Shown in pieces: positions 1 through 10,695 of a DNA stretch of 64,000 bases. Location of the stretch: assembly GCF_901709675.1 (NCBI RefSeq), contig NC_051087.1, positions 14,628,067-14,692,066 on the forward strand, in the 5' to 3' direction. Below the pieces are notes generated by a model. It was not told where the DNA came from. It was given only the letters and a program-made list of their open reading frames with translations, and did no database searches. Within the stretch, counting starts at the first letter, position 1. Every line of letters begins with the position of its first letter. The position numbers and the translations under genes were made by a program. This DNA is from Syngnathus acus (lineage: Eukaryota > Chordata > Actinopteri > Syngnathiformes > Syngnathidae).

Positions 1-575
1 GCTCGACCCCCTGCAGTTTGGCTACCGGGGCAACAGGTCGGTGGACGATGCGGTCAACATGGGACTGCACTACATCCTGCGCCACCAAGACACCCCAGGG
101 ACGTACGCCAGGATCCTGTTTGTGGACTTCAGCTCGGCGTTCAACACCATCGCTCCTGACATCCTCCACCAGAAGCTCATCCAGCTCGCGGTGCCTGCCT
201 CCACCTGTCAGCGGATCACCAGCTTCCTGACCAACAGGATACGGCATGTGAGGCTGGGGTCCATCACATCCGACACCCGGACCACCAGCACTGGCGCCCC
301 CCAGGGGTGCGTCCTTTCCCCACTGCTCTTCTCTCTCTACACCAACGATTGCTCCTCAGGCGACTCTTCTGTGAAGCTCCTGAAGTATGCGGATGACACC
401 TCTCTCATCGGACCGATCCGAGATGGTAACAAGACTGTGTACAGACAGGAGGTGGAGCAGCTGGTCCACTGGTGCAGCCAAAACCACCTGGAGTGGGAAC
501 GTAATTTCGATTTCTTTGTGTGTCTTGGCATGTGAAGAAATTGACAATAAAGCAGACTTTGACTTTGACTTTTTG
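1..575 (+). mobile_element. Rex1-like LINE, 3' fragment with internal deletion
   Basis: The fragment enters from the left edge. Its reading frame at 41-535 carries reverse transcriptase blocks seen in teleost Rex1-type LINEs: [24 protein letters not shown] and the catalytic box YADDTS. After NHLEW the frame jumps straight into a 3' untranslated tail ending in repeated TTTGAC. The same tail ends the larger copy at 31150-31227, so the thumb and C-terminal region were lost by an internal deletion of roughly 0.6-0.7 kb. Such LINEs move by target-primed reverse transcription in the nucleus. This copy cannot encode a working enzyme. The Rex1 assignment rests on remembered motifs and is safer at the Rex1/L2/CR1 group level. 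Confidence 0.8.
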
Positions 576-1177
576 ATATACATATATGTATATATATATA
601 CGTATATATATATATATACACAGTAATCCCTCGTTTATCACGGATAATTGATTCAAAAACCACCCGCGATAAGTGAAATCCGCGAAGTACGGTCACCCTC
701 TCATCTGTACTTTTTTTTTATCTGTACATTTTTTGAGTGTAAATAAATGTATATGAAAGCATTTAAGTGCATATTTTATTATTAAAACATTAAATAACTG
801 AAATCTGCGAAGTACGGTCACCCTCTCATCTGTAAATTTTTTTATCTGTACATTTTTTGTGTTTCAATAAATGTATATAAAACAATTTAAGTGCATATTT
901 TAATATTAGAACATTAAATAATTGCTTCAAACATGTAAATAACACATTAATAGTATAAATAACATACACATTTTTTTATAAATATTGAAAATATAAATAT
1001 TATACGTGTGTGCGTGTAACATGTTAACATGTTAACATGTTAACGAGAAGTACTGGGCAGGCTAACGAGTTAGCGGAAAGATGCTAATTCGTGATCGTGC
1101 TAACACGCGAAAACGGACCTCTAAAGGAATTTAAACGAACATTTGGAGCAATACTACATTGTCCTAAAGGTTAGACA

Positions 1178-1721
1178 TAGGGGTGTAACGATTCATCGAT
1201 ACACATCGATTAATCGATATAATGCTCTACGATTTGTTGGCATCGATGCTAAACGTAAACATCGATCTATATCGCCCGTTTTTTACCTCGGACATTAGAC
1301 GCGACTTTATTTTGAAATCCAGTTCATTGTTGCTTGCTTCCTCTTCCCGGGAGCAGTGCGCGGCGTGTTGTGTTGTGAGCAGAGCAGGCACGTGAAAGGG
1401 CAGCCGACAACTACGCGGCTCCTGGGCTGGTGCTATGGCTAGTGTCCAAGAAGACGAGGAAATTCGCTCCCCTTTGGGCTTCAAGTCATTAGTTTGGAAG
1501 CACTTTGTAATGTCCTAAATAAAGAGTTTGCAGTACCTTGTTGATTTTGCGTATGAATTGTTATAAATCAGGATATTGTTCTATATCGATCGTAGAGCAC
1601 TATATCGTGATGTATCGTGAATGAATCACAGCAGGCTTTAAGATATCGGCAAATATCGTATCGTAGTTCTTTGTATCGATATGATATCGTATCGTGACAA
1701 AACCCGCGATTTACACCCCTA
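1178..1721 (+). mobile_element. hAT element with BED-finger remnant, copy 1
   Basis: The termini TAGGGGTGTAACG and CGCGATTTACACCCCTA are imperfect inverted repeats. They are flanked by the perfect 8-bp duplication GTTAGACA (1170-1177 and 1722-1729), the hallmark of hAT insertion. At 544 bp this is the shortest of the copies with both ends. A start codon and BED-type zinc-finger N-terminus survive at 1435-1518. The copy sits inside the pogo-like element at 619-2401 and is therefore younger than it. Confidence 0.9.
1435..1518 (+). pseudogene. BED-finger transposase N-terminus, truncated
   Basis: The frame begins MASVQEDEEIRSPLG, then gives K-S-L-V-W-K-H-F and stops after 27 codons. The best-preserved relative, at 54574-54771 on the minus strand, continues into C-K-S-C and a downstream H, as in BED zinc fingers of hAT transposases and ZBED proteins. 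Here an internal deletion removes all zinc ligands. It cannot bind DNA as a BED finger and is a relic of the autonomous parent. Confidence 0.7.
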
Positions 1722-1925
1722 GTTAGACAGATGGGATTGTTCATTTCTCTTGTTAGGAGACCCACTTACATCGTCAATGACTATGTACCACTGTAACCGA
1801 CATATGTACGCGAAGTAAAACAGGACGTGGTATCGCCTGAAAACGGCCTTCAAAATAAATCACCCTACCTCAAATCAAAGCACGGCTGAATAATATAAAT
1901 AACATGGAAAATTCTTAACACATAC

Positions 1926-2235
1926 TGTAAATATGTTTTTAGAACAACTTTTATCCATCCATCCATCCATTTTCTGTACTGCTCTGTCCCCACAGGGGTC
2001 GCGGGCGTGCTGGAGCCTCTCCCAGCCGTCATCGGGCAGTAGGCGGCGACAACTTTTATTATTATAATTTTTTTACAAGGTACAAGTGTACATACTGTAA
2101 ATATGTTTTTAGAACTCTTTTATTATTATAAAAAAAATTCCATAACAAGGTACAACACTGTAAATATGTTTTTAGAACTCTTATTATTATTACAATTGTT
2201 TTATAAAAAGGTACAAGTGTACGCACTGCAATTGT
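1926..2235. repeat. imperfect tandem repeat inside the pogo-like element
   Basis: A motif of the form ACTGTAAATATGTTTTTAGA recurs at about 1924, 2095 and 2156, with TTATTATTAT and GGTACAA blocks between. The first unit is split by the SINE insertion at 1955-2048. No coding content is seen. Confidence 0.6.
1955..2048 (-). repeat. SINE-A (tRNA-derived), 5'-truncated copy
   Basis: An ATCC tail leads into the SINE 3' region (the CTGTCCCCACAGGGGTC block to CATCGGGCAGTAGGCGG). The copy is flanked by the perfect duplication ACAACTTTTA (1944-1953 and 2049-2058). Full-length relatives are at 15535, 47038 and 51562. The truncation and duplication point to LINE-mediated insertion. Confidence 0.85.
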
Positions 2236-2416
2236 GTGGGCACTCCTTGCCTTCTGCTGGCGTGTGGGCAAGTTTTGTGCCATGATTCCTCAATTTAGAA
2301 GTTGTATTTTGACTTTTACATTTTTTTTCAATTTGGAAAATAGTTTTGCGATGTAGTGAGACCGCGATAAACGGACCGTGATGTAGCGAGGGATTACTGT
2401 GTATATATATAGGGCA

Positions 2417-2545
2417 CACAGACAAACAGCAATTCACAATCACACCTACGGACAATTTGAAGTGGACAATGGTCTGCATGGTTTTGGACGCAGGCATGGG
2501 GAGAACATGCAAACGCCACACAGGAAGGCTAGAGGCGGAATCGAT
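2417..2545 (-). repeat. SINE-A, degraded fragment
   Basis: Diverged matches to the SINE-A body are visible (CACACCTACGGACAATTTG, GGGGAGAACATGCAAACGCC, GGCGGAATCGATCC). Both ends are lost and the copy appears much older than the others. Confidence 0.65.
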
Positions 2546-2577
2546 CCATTCATCAATTGGTCCGTCTGTCTATAAAT

Positions 2578-2581
2578 ATCG

Positions 2582-2612
<31 letters not shown>

Positions 2613-3240
2613 CACATATGTATATATATACACATATATATTGGTCACGTTAGTCACCAAGAGAAGCGAAGCACCGACAGAAGACGAAAGTCAAAGGCAC
2701 TTTTTAGTTTGCGTTTTACATTTGCGTTTAAATCTGAACGTATTTTGCTTAAACAAATCATGAATGAGGTTGTGGAAGAATTTATATATATATATATATA
2801 TAGATTCACTGCTTTACTTCTTCTCTGCTGGGTGACTGGTTCAGCTACTATACGTGTCTCTTCTGCTTGGTTGAGCTCTATGTGCACAGAACCTTGATTA
2901 ATGATCAAGAATGATATCAGACAATGATTAAAAATTAATTTTCAAGGTGCACGTTTAAAAAAACCTGGACTGAAAGAGGCGAGCTTAAAGTTTACCTCCA
3001 GAGGTCCAAAAATTAAGGTCTTGCTCGGAAGAGGAAGCAATAATGTAAAGTTTGGTCACTATCTGGTGTCCCCGTTTTTTGTGTCTAGACTTGTATTTGC
3101 CAAAATAATCACGCTCTCTATGTTCCCTCTCTCTCCATGTTGTAATGGGTGACGCCATGACGTTGACCTTTCACCCACCACCTGCTATTGAGTGGGTAGC
3201 CAGATTGCTTACCTATAGATGGAAATATATATTTTTTCCA
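2578..3240. other. AT-rich stretch, no gene recognised
   Basis: It starts with (TA)n microsatellite at 2578-2640 and includes another short (TA)n at 2784-2802. The remainder is anonymous and short frames here look like chance. Confidence 0.5.
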
Positions 3241-3522
3241 CTGGGTGACTTTCATATTTTCACTAGGTGACTTTAATAAGCCGCCATATGCTCTGCTGCC
3301 TTGCACGCTTGCTCTGCTCCTCTCTCTGCTGCTCTCTCTGATAGGTTGGTTCCTACTCCCTGTCAGTTTGCTGCTCCGCAGTCAGCAACCAGCTTTGGCT
3401 CTGTCATCTGGTGTTCCCCACTCAGTTACCCAGCTACACCAGCCAAGCAAGCAATCCAGCTTTCCACTTCCCCTTTCCCTCCTTTCAATAAAGATCCGTG
3501 CTGCACATGGTCCTTCTTGACA
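3138..3522 (+). other. possible solo LTR
   Basis: The stretch begins TGTTG and ends TTGACA. It has an AATAAA at 3486 about 35 bp before the end, and a CT-rich body. This is the outline of an LTR, but no flanking duplication and no second copy were found here. Confidence 0.2.
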
Positions 3523-3544
3523 AAAACAGTTAAGAACATGGAAT

Positions 3545-4102
3545 AACATATTGTTTGAGCCTTAAGTCCCCGATGCAGACTTAATTGGCAATCTTTATCC
3601 AGCATTAATGTACTATTCATCCATGCACACAGTAATGTGTTACAAGTAAGTAGGTCAAGTGGGTCAACCATAAACAAAGGGCTTGAATTAATTTGATTTG
3701 TTTACACTTGGGAAACAACATATTAGGCTCATCAGGCAGATTTTGCTATGAAAGTCATAATGGGTTTTCTCAAACTCAAAGTTCTTGTAATTTATCTGGA
3801 CATTTTTAGGCAGACGCTGATGACAACGAATTACACAGGTAACAAATATAACAAATTAATAATAGATAAAATATAATAGGTAAACATAGAATGTGAGGTC
3901 TGCGGTCTTCTGCCTTTTCTGTCAGCGAGCCACTCATTGTTTCCTTCGGGGTTTCTGTCATCCTTTACATAATGAGTAACTGAACATTTCCGTGCGGAGC
4001 CACGGAGACTTTATTTGCGGTCATGTGATTGTCTGGGTCAGTTTGCTTGGTGTAATGGAGTCCAAGGCACAAGTCTCTCTGAGAAGCTAGAACAAATAGA
4101 TC
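3545..4102. other. no gene or repeat recognised
   Basis: Ordinary AT-rich sequence without inverted ends, tandem structure or a convincing coding frame. Confidence 0.5.
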
Positions 4103-4110
4103 ACGTAAGC

Positions 4111-4369
4111 CAGTGGTTCTTAACATTTTTCCTTGTTCGCACCCCATTCAATTCACCAACCAGTTCTCGCACCCCTAACCCTAACCCTAAATAATTATTA
4201 TAATAATAATTGGTTTACTTTACAGCTATAAGGCTTGATTGGCATTATCCCTAATGCCAATTAACACAATGACTTCTTGATTTCCAGAATTTGTCACTTT
4301 TTTCGGTTACCCCACCATTATCCCCGAAAAATTGTCCCCAGGGTATCCTCGCACCCCCTAGAACCACTG
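4111..4369. mobile_element. short hAT element (CAGTGGTTCT ends)
   Basis: The left end CAGTGGTTCTTAAC and right end CTAGAACCACTG are inverted repeats of the hAT-Charlie type. The perfect 8-bp duplication ACGTAAGC lies at 4103-4110 and 4370-4377. At 259 bp there is no coding capacity. A short (CCCTAA)n run occurs inside at about 4171-4190. Confidence 0.92.
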
Positions 4370-4734
4370 ACGTAAGCAATGATTAACAACTGCAGAAGTT
4401 AGCTGAACTATCTCAAAGTAATGGAGTAAAATATAGTTTCTTCAAAAAATACACACTTCAAAATGAAAAATATATTGGCTCAAAAGTACTTTGATAAATA
4501 CAATTTATTCCAAAAGTTATATGTATAAATGCACCTGAAAAATTGTTGCACATTACTATACTTCATGCTAATTTGGGTAGCTTGCATAAAGTAGCTCATT
4601 TTGCAACTTTACCCAAGCTACTCAACTGTGAATCAGTGTGAACCATTGCAATCGAGCATAATCTTCTTTCTGAATGTGCTGGATTAGTGTTTCAATGCCA
4701 GCGTGGTATTGAGTAGAATAATACACCCTGGAGG
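4370..4734. other. no gene recognised
   Basis: AT-rich unannotated sequence between a hAT element and a SINE fragment. Confidence 0.45.
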
Positions 4735-4840
4735 ATTTCCAAGGTGTCCCCCGCCTACTGCCCAAACTCAGCTGGAAGAGGCTCTGCAATCCTCGTGAGG
4801 AAAAGTGGTTCAGGAAATGGATGGATAGATGGATGTAATG
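4735..4840 (+). repeat. SINE-A 3' fragment with GGAT tail
   Basis: It runs from GGTGTCCCCCGCCTACTGCC through GTGAGGAAAAGTGGTTCAGG into GGATGGATAGATGGATG. A hAT element inserted directly after the tail at 4841. Confidence 0.75.
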
Positions 4841-5129
4841 CAGAGGCGTAGCCAGGAATTTTTCCAGTAGGGGCGCACGCCCACAGGAAAGAAAATCGAA
4901 CATCACCCACGCCGTTCGCTGATCGCTAAAACAACATCCGGGTCCGGGAGGCAAACGGTGAATGGATAACATCGCGCACATAGAATAGCGCAAGCACATT
5001 CGCGCAAGACCGAAAGAAAAAAACGGCATGAAAATGAAGAATCGAAAAAGCTCGATTTTTTTCAACCGGGGCGCAGGGAGTCCTAACCGGGGCGCCGCCC
5101 CGGCTCGCCTCGGATTGGCTACGCCTCTG
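4841..5129. mobile_element. short hAT element (CAGAGGCGTAGCCA ends)
   Basis: The left end CAGAGGCGTAGCCA and right end TGGCTACGCCTCTG are perfect inverted repeats. The perfect 8-bp duplication ATGTAATG lies at 4833-4840 and 5130-5137. It is 289 bp, non-coding, and inserted at the end of a SINE tail. Confidence 0.93.
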
Positions 5130-5275
5130 ATGTAATGTGACGTCATGTTCGTTCGGCTAAGTTGTTTGAGACTGACGAGTGAGACTAGTGCAATTTAATT
5201 CAAGATTCATGGTCTCATGGAGTCTCAGTTTGATATACTATGTAGGATTTTTTATTTTTGGCGCTATATTAGTGA

Positions 5276-5338
5276 TAGTGCGGCACGGTGGCACACGTCC
5301 ACCTCAAAGCAGTGCAGATAATGGATGTATGGATACTA
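5276..5338 (+). repeat. SINE-A, internally deleted
   Basis: The SINE 5' end GCGGCACGGTGG is joined almost directly to a 3' ATAATGGATG tail, implying loss of about 280 bp. Confidence 0.5.
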
Positions 5339-6020
5339 GTCATATATGTTGCGGTACGGTCTTCCGTTGTTATTGCCACATGCCAGCATCTTCTGCAGTG
5401 AACTACAGAGCAGTCAGCTGCTAAGGAATTCTGTGACAATTTTTATATCAATTTGTGCAACTAAATGCTCAGCAGCAATCACTAGTCATTACCACCAGTC
5501 ATTAGGCAGAACACTGCAAGACGAATGAACTTCCAACCTTGCTATTTAAACTAGTTACACTGACTCCTGGTGTCTAAGACACTCTGGATGCTTGTCAACA
5601 CATACACCTACATTAATGGCGAGCGTAGAAACATGTAAACATTCATCAGACTGTTTGAACTCACCGCCGTGTTTGTTTAATGCATACAGAAGAATAGACA
5701 ACGTTATCTTTCAGGCAAGCAGCTGACATGTAAATGTAGTCAAAGGTCTTTTCCTTTTTTTCCTTTTACATATAATAGAGTTGGTCACAGTCTAGAAACA
5801 ACTGTTTTATACCCTTATTTTGTTGTACAACCACTAAAAAGTGGACAGACAGAACAGAGGTGAAATTACAAATTACAATAAAACATACTGGAATTATGAA
5901 ATTTGAGATGTGAATTATGAAACAAATGATTTATATAGAAAATAAATACTGTAAAAAAAATAACAATAACATTCCATTATGAAAGACACAATTATATTAG
6001 AACTCTTCATATTTATTTAT
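5339..6020. other. no gene recognised
   Basis: Anonymous AT-rich sequence with no inverted ends or persuasive coding frame. Confidence 0.45.
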
Positions 6021-6343
6021 ATTAAAAGATTAAAGATTAAAGTCCCAATGATCGTCACACACACACCTGGGTGTGGTGAAATTTGTCCTCTGCATTTAAC
6101 CCATCCCCGTGTGATTTTAATCCATCCCCTGGGGGAGAGGGGAGCAGTGAGCAGCAGCGGTGCCGCGCTCGGGAATCAGTTGGTGATCTAACCCCCCAAT
6201 TCCAACCCTTAATGCTGAGTGCCAAGCAGGGAGGCAATGGGTCCCATTTTTATAGTCTTTGGTATGACCCGGCCGGGGTTTGAACCCACAACCTTCCAGT
6301 CTCAGGGCGGACACTCTACCACTAGGCCACTGAGCTGGTCGCC
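6021..6343 (-). repeat. SINE-B, tRNA-derived
   Basis: On the minus strand the head reads CTCAGTGGCCTAGTGGTAGA (box A-like), followed by GGTTCAAACCC (box B), so it derives from a tRNA gene. The 3' end is a (TTTAATC)n tail, seen on the plus strand as GATTAAAGATTAAAG. A second copy at 32363-32675 is highly similar over its length. Confidence 0.85.
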
Positions 6344-6392
6344 TCAGTGATATACATAGTCCAACATATTGGGTTAAAGGGAATTTTTATTA

Positions 6393-6429
6393 GTGTGTGT
6401 GTGTGTGTGTGCGTGCGTGCATGTGTGTG

Positions 6430-6461
<32 letters not shown>

Positions 6462-6632
6462 TGTATGTATGTATGTATGTATGTATGTATGTATGTATGT
6501 ACGTACGTATGTACGTATGTACTATGTATGTATGTATTGGATGGATGGATGGATGGATGGATGGATGGATGGATGGATGGATGGATGGATGGATGGATGG
6601 ATGGATGGATGGATGGATGGATGGATGGACGG
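6393..6632. repeat. compound microsatellite (GT)n-(TATG)n-(GGAT)n
   Basis: Three pure tracts follow one another: GT at 6393-6435, TATG at 6434-6535 with a few interruptions, and GGAT at 6538-6628. Open frames across them are low-complexity artefacts. The GGAT tract may have grown from a SINE-A tail. Confidence 0.95.
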
Positions 6633-6649
6633 ATCGATCAATAGATATA

Positions 6650-7555
6650 CACATCATAACGCTACCACCCTTTGGTCCTTCCCTGTCTCTCTTGAACACG
6701 ATATATCCAGGGGTATTGAGTGCTGTAGGTGGAGTATTTTTATTAAAACAGGTCTCCTCAGAGAGACAGAGATAGTCTAGATTAGAATTAAGTAGCAGGT
6801 GATTAACTTGTTCCATTTTTTACATAATGCTTCTTATATATAAGTGCCCCTCAGCAAACTGCTAGGTTTTGCCTTAGGGTCCCAAACTATTTCCGAGTGA
6901 TTGACAGATTCAAAGAATGACCAGATCCGGTGTTTGGCGATCCCTGGATTGAGCCAGTTTCTGTTTTCTGTTACCATGGCGACAGAGCTACTATTACGGA
7001 ATTTTTTTTTGTACTTGATGTTGAATGTCTGAATGATGATGCCTTCCACTCCCAGGCGAGGCCACAGTTGCCCGCAATCTCACCATCAGAGCTATTGCCC
7101 GACGCACCGGCCCACACACCCAGACTGGGAGTTTCCCCATGCGGTGTCCAAGCAGACTGCCCCGGTAGCGCGTAGTACGCACCATCGCCTTCCCGGACCA
7201 ACAGCTGTCACAGTGGACACCAGGCAGAGAGGAAGAAGAGTATTAGGAAGCTGTGCAGAGGAAGACTGGGGGATTATCGGAGCAAACCTATGGGGTAGCA
7301 GTGATGTGTTTGTCTGCCGTTCACGGATGGAAAGGGCCCGGGTGGATGCCTTCCCGGACAGACGGCTGTAAAGTAGGAGTATTGCGTTTCTCCGCTGTGC
7401 ATAGGTTAGCTTCTCCTCGCGCCTGGGAGTGGTGGGGACCTGGACACGGGTGTATGTCTCCAGATAACACCAGACTTATTGCAGTGATAACTCTAGTTGT
7501 CCGGGATACATGGATTGTCATTGATTTGGTCTTCTTTTAGAAATTATAGAATAAA
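6650..7555 (-). pseudogene. LINE 5' ORF fragment: 2A-like motif then endonuclease start
   Basis: Read on the minus strand, the first frame (7521-7321) contains SLVLSGDIHPCPGP. This matches the position and shape of the 2A-like GDIxxNPGP motif reported near the N-terminus of several APE-type LINE proteins, but the Asn is replaced by Cys. Next, 7049-6834 contains NPGIAKHRIWSFFESVN and a VWDPKAKP block. Then 6816-6650 gives the start of an APE-type endonuclease: [38 protein letters not shown]. The three pieces are in different frames and the copy ends in microsatellite. The family may be CR1- or L2-like, but no RT is present to decide. Confidence 0.65.
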
Positions 7556-7751
7556 GACGGATAAACCAAAGTCACAGCTAGTGTATACTGTAGACTCCAT
7601 AGCCGGTGCTTGTCTTTGCTAGTTCATTGCCAAACGTGCAGTGGACACCAAGTATACGACCAGACTTCTCAGCGATTATCCAGATTTCAAGGAATGTTTC
7701 CCCAATTGATTGAGAGTGGAGTACCTGAATAAAAGACAGGAAAACCAATTA

Positions 7752-8529
7752 CCGTAATTTTCCATGTATAATACGCACCCTAAAAATGGCATGTCGATGC
7801 TGGGAAAAAGCCTGTACCCATGTATAATACGCACCCAAATTTTGACTCTTACTTAAGTCCGTAAACGTAAAATTATTTCAGAAAAAAGATCATCTTTGGG
7901 AACAACCGGATGTTATTCTGCCGGTCAGTATCACTGCGCATGCGCTAGCAAACTCGATAGCGAAGAAATGTTTCGGATTTGTGTAGGGTACATTGTGACA
8001 GCAAACGAGCAGGTGATCGAGCAAGCGTCTGATACGAGAGCATTGTGTTCGTATGGAGCGTGTTTGAAGTGAACAGCAGAGAAGAAAGGAACAAGGCAAA
8101 CTGTTGTGAAATAAAATATTACCTGTAATACGCATTTAGGTAGAGAACTGAACTCTCGCTCTTTATATAGCTGACGTGTCTTGCGCATCCGTTCTGCGCA
8201 TCTGTAATGGCGGCCTCCGTATGATATCCGGTTTGCGATGGAGATTAAAAAACAAACAATATTTGACAATAACACACCATCAAGGATTGCATCATCGCAT
8301 CAAACGATGTGTCGTCAATTATGAATTTTACTGACGAAGTGTGTTGGGCAGGATGGCTGAATGCGATGCGCGATTGACAACAAACAAGAAGAAAGGTGAT
8401 TTCAAGTTTTATTTCGAGGGAGATTTTCTTAAAAAAGAAAAAAAAAAATGTACCCATGTATAATGCGCACCCCAGATTTTAGGACAATAAATTTGGTAAA
8501 TTTTGCGCATTATACATGAAAAAAAACGG
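7752..8529. mobile_element. MITE with CCGTAATTTTCCATG ends
   Basis: The left end CCGTAATTTTCCATGTATAA and the right end (TTATACATG...ACGG) are inverted. CATGTATAATACGCACCC is repeated subterminally on both sides. TA precedes 7752, while the right flank is TT, probably a mutated TA. No transposase is visible. It is likely a Tc1/mariner-superfamily derivative. Confidence 0.7.
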
Positions 8530-9641
8530 TTTTTGTACAAAAACAATTAGTTTTAAAAATACATAATTTGGCTTTGAAATAGAACTCACTTGTTTTATCT
8601 AATTAAGAGCAAAAAAAAGATACAGTACACAGTGACACAGAGCCAATGATGCTTACATTGTGTCATGCAAAACATATCTGATATTTGTTTGAAAATCTTT
8701 GTCAAAAAGCAATTTGTACATGAACAAGGTTGTTTGTGAACTGAGTTTACACTGTTAGTGCAACTGAATATCACTCTAGATGATTAAAACTCCATTTACA
8801 AGTGGGATTTAGGTTGATGCTGAATGCTCAAACTGTCACTCTCTTTCTCACACACACACGCACACACACATACATACATATACACACACGCACACACACA
8901 CACTCTCTTCTTCTTTCACAACTTTCTGTCTTACTCTTGTCTGATGTCTTCCCACAGCATCTTCTCGGGCCCCCTCTGCTCTCTTTCAGCCTAATTATGT
9001 CTAGTTTCTTTTCCTTTTTCATTCTCTCATCTCCTTCCACCACTCCTAATTCCTCTGTGTAAAATGTCCTGTCAGACTGGTGAAAAAAGGTATGTCTTTA
9101 ATTGCTCACACTTCCCCTGGTTAGCTTCCCTTGATTTCACCAGACAAGGAGCAAGACTATGTCATTACTGTTGCGAAAATAATTGGCCCAAATTTTGTTA
9201 CATAGATCAACCACATAAGTAAGACCACTTACAACACTTGGTCTAATGAGATCCATTGCATAGCTGTGTCCAACATTCAGCCTTTGCACCAATAACAAGG
9301 CACCAATTTGATTGACAGTTTTCGAGAGGATTTTGTAATGGAAAGCATTATACAGTTTACGGTAAAACTTTGCCGTGGATACCTCGGCATTATGTAATGC
9401 TGTCCAACTGCAACTCAAAGTTTACTCTCAATGATGAACAATGTAAAATTACCACCTCTCTGATACTGTAAAACACAGGTTTATAATAGGTATTCTAAAT
9501 CATTATGGGAGGAAGATTTGTGTATAATGTCTCTATCAATTTAATCGAAAACAAGTATCACACGGAATGTCTAGAAAGCAGAAACGACTCTAACAGTTGC
9601 TTGATTTTTTTCAAGGTTATGTGCAGGCAAAAAGTGCACTT
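8530..9641. other. no gene recognised; CA microsatellite
   Basis: (CA)n tracts lie at 8850-8902, followed by CT-rich sequence to about 9060. The remainder is anonymous. Confidence 0.45.
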
Positions 9642-9960
9642 TTAAAGCGTATGTAAAGGCACCTTTGACATGCTCTAAAAACCACTCAGAATGTTCGATT
9701 ATATTCACCTGTATCCAAATAATATGATAGAATTTGAAATAAAATTGCATTCGTGAGCCAAATGCAGTCAATTTGTGTGTATTTCTCGATCTTCCCCGCC
9801 CCTGTCATGAACCGCTCCATTCTGGATCACGTGGTATCGTGACGTAAATGATACGTTGTTTACCGATTTATAGCGCGAAGAACCACACATTTTCCTATGG
9901 TTTGTCTCCAATACGTCACATATAAGTTTCATTTAGTTTACAAATTGGTGTTTAAATGTT

Positions 9961-10181
9961 TGTGTTGTCAAATTTTGTAGCAATACACACAAAACCCACA
10001 GTTTACATCGTTTCCCAGCAATGGAATCTATACGACGACAATGGGTTTGTTTTGTCCAAACAAAACAAGCCGATTTTAAGACCCGCGGCCAGACTCTCAA
10101 GCTGTCATTTGTGGAGCTCATTTCACTCCGGAATGTTATCAGGGGTCAATGATGGAGCATCTTGGCTTCAAAACTAAGAAG
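9961..10181 (+). pseudogene. THAP-domain exon of Kolobok-like element
   Basis: In one frame from 9961 the sequence gives CVVKFCSN, SLHRFPAMES, RRQWVCFVQTKQADFK. After a frameshift near 10080 it gives DSQAVICGAHFTPECYQ. This is the order of a THAP zinc finger: C-x4-C, the HRFP block, a tryptophan-containing helix, then C-x2-H. All four zinc ligands survive (codons at 9961, 9976, 10110 and 10119), although the reading frame does not. No ATG lies in frame just upstream. AAG followed by GTAC at about 10180 could be an old splice donor. The role would be recognition of transposon ends by the transposase. It is a pseudogene in this copy. Confidence 0.72.
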
Positions 10182-10491
10182 GTACAATTTAAAATGACAC
10201 TTTCGAAGTACCCAAAGTTAAACTTACAAAATAAAAACCATAACAAATAAAACTTACACAAGAAGCGCCATAACGTGGCACTTGACAGCTGTCAGTGACA
10301 AAATGTAAACAAGGACCATGTGAAAATTAGGTCAATGCAATCTCCGGTTAGAATATCTTGTTTTTTTTCCATTTTGCGCGTAGGTATATATTAAGAAGTA
10401 GAATAGTTTTAAATTATTCACAATTATTTAGGCAGTTAATTATGGGATATTTTGTTACGAACCAGTTAGTATTTCCAAGCTGATCCGCATT

Positions 10492-10695
10492 TTACTGACC
10501 ATGGCCCTGCCCACGACCACGATGATCGCCATTTTCGGTTTGATTTTCTCCCGCTGGGGTACTTCTCACCGGTTCAAATTGGTACCCTTGCACCCCAGGA
10601 AAGAAATCATACTCTTCTTCATTTTCATCTGAAGGTGAAGAATCATCTGAGGGAGATTCGTCAGACGGCATCGCTTCCGCTGTGGTATCCGCCAT
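10492..10695 (-). CDS. acidic protein fragment with YxFEP motif (P2X7-tail-like)
   Basis: The likely start is MADTTAEAMPSDESPS at 10695; an upstream in-frame ATG at 10725 is also possible. Residues 9-30 are rich in Ser, Asp and Glu. They are followed by YDFFPGVQGYQFEPVRS and a Gly/Arg/His-rich end. The YxFEP element after an acidic tract resembles the start of the cytoplasmic 'ballast' region of P2X7-like proteins that are abundant in fish gene sets (recollection). The cysteine-rich part of that domain is missing, so this may be the first exon only. The ORF lies within the Kolobok-like element, starts about 230 bp inside its right end and converges on the THAP pseudogene. Function is unknown. 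Confidence 0.45.
   Translation of the reverse strand: MADTTAEAMPSDESPSDDSSPSDENEEEYDFFPGVQGYQFEPVRSTPAGENQTENGDHRGRGQGHGQ

Larger units (their letters stand above)
619..2401. mobile_element. pogo/Tigger-like non-autonomous DNA transposon
   Basis: Terminal inverted repeats are visible: CAGTAATCCCTCG at 621 and CGAGGGATTACTG ending at 2399. Both lie in (TA)n DNA, so the exact TA duplication is ambiguous. Subterminal CGCGATAA/TTATCGCGG blocks and CAGT...CCTCG ends resemble pogo/Tigger elements of the Tc1/mariner superfamily (established knowledge). No transposase frame is visible. The element contains a later BED-type hAT insertion (1178-1721) and a 5'-truncated SINE (1955-2048). Relatives occur at 55922-56305 and, as ends embedded in another family, near 43866-43918 and 58079-58125. 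Confidence 0.75.

Noticed and set aside
6322-6816. HPSI and YMCV repeat proteins across 6.4-6.6 kb
   Set aside because: Translations of TATG and GGAT microsatellites. Only the first 55 residues of the minus-strand frame, before the microsatellite, look like a real LINE endonuclease.
6834-7049. An L1-type ORF2 fragment (FFESVNHSEIVWDPKA)
   Set aside because: It first looked like the L1 linker, but its position between the 2A-like segment and the endonuclease start fits the N-terminal region of a different LINE better.
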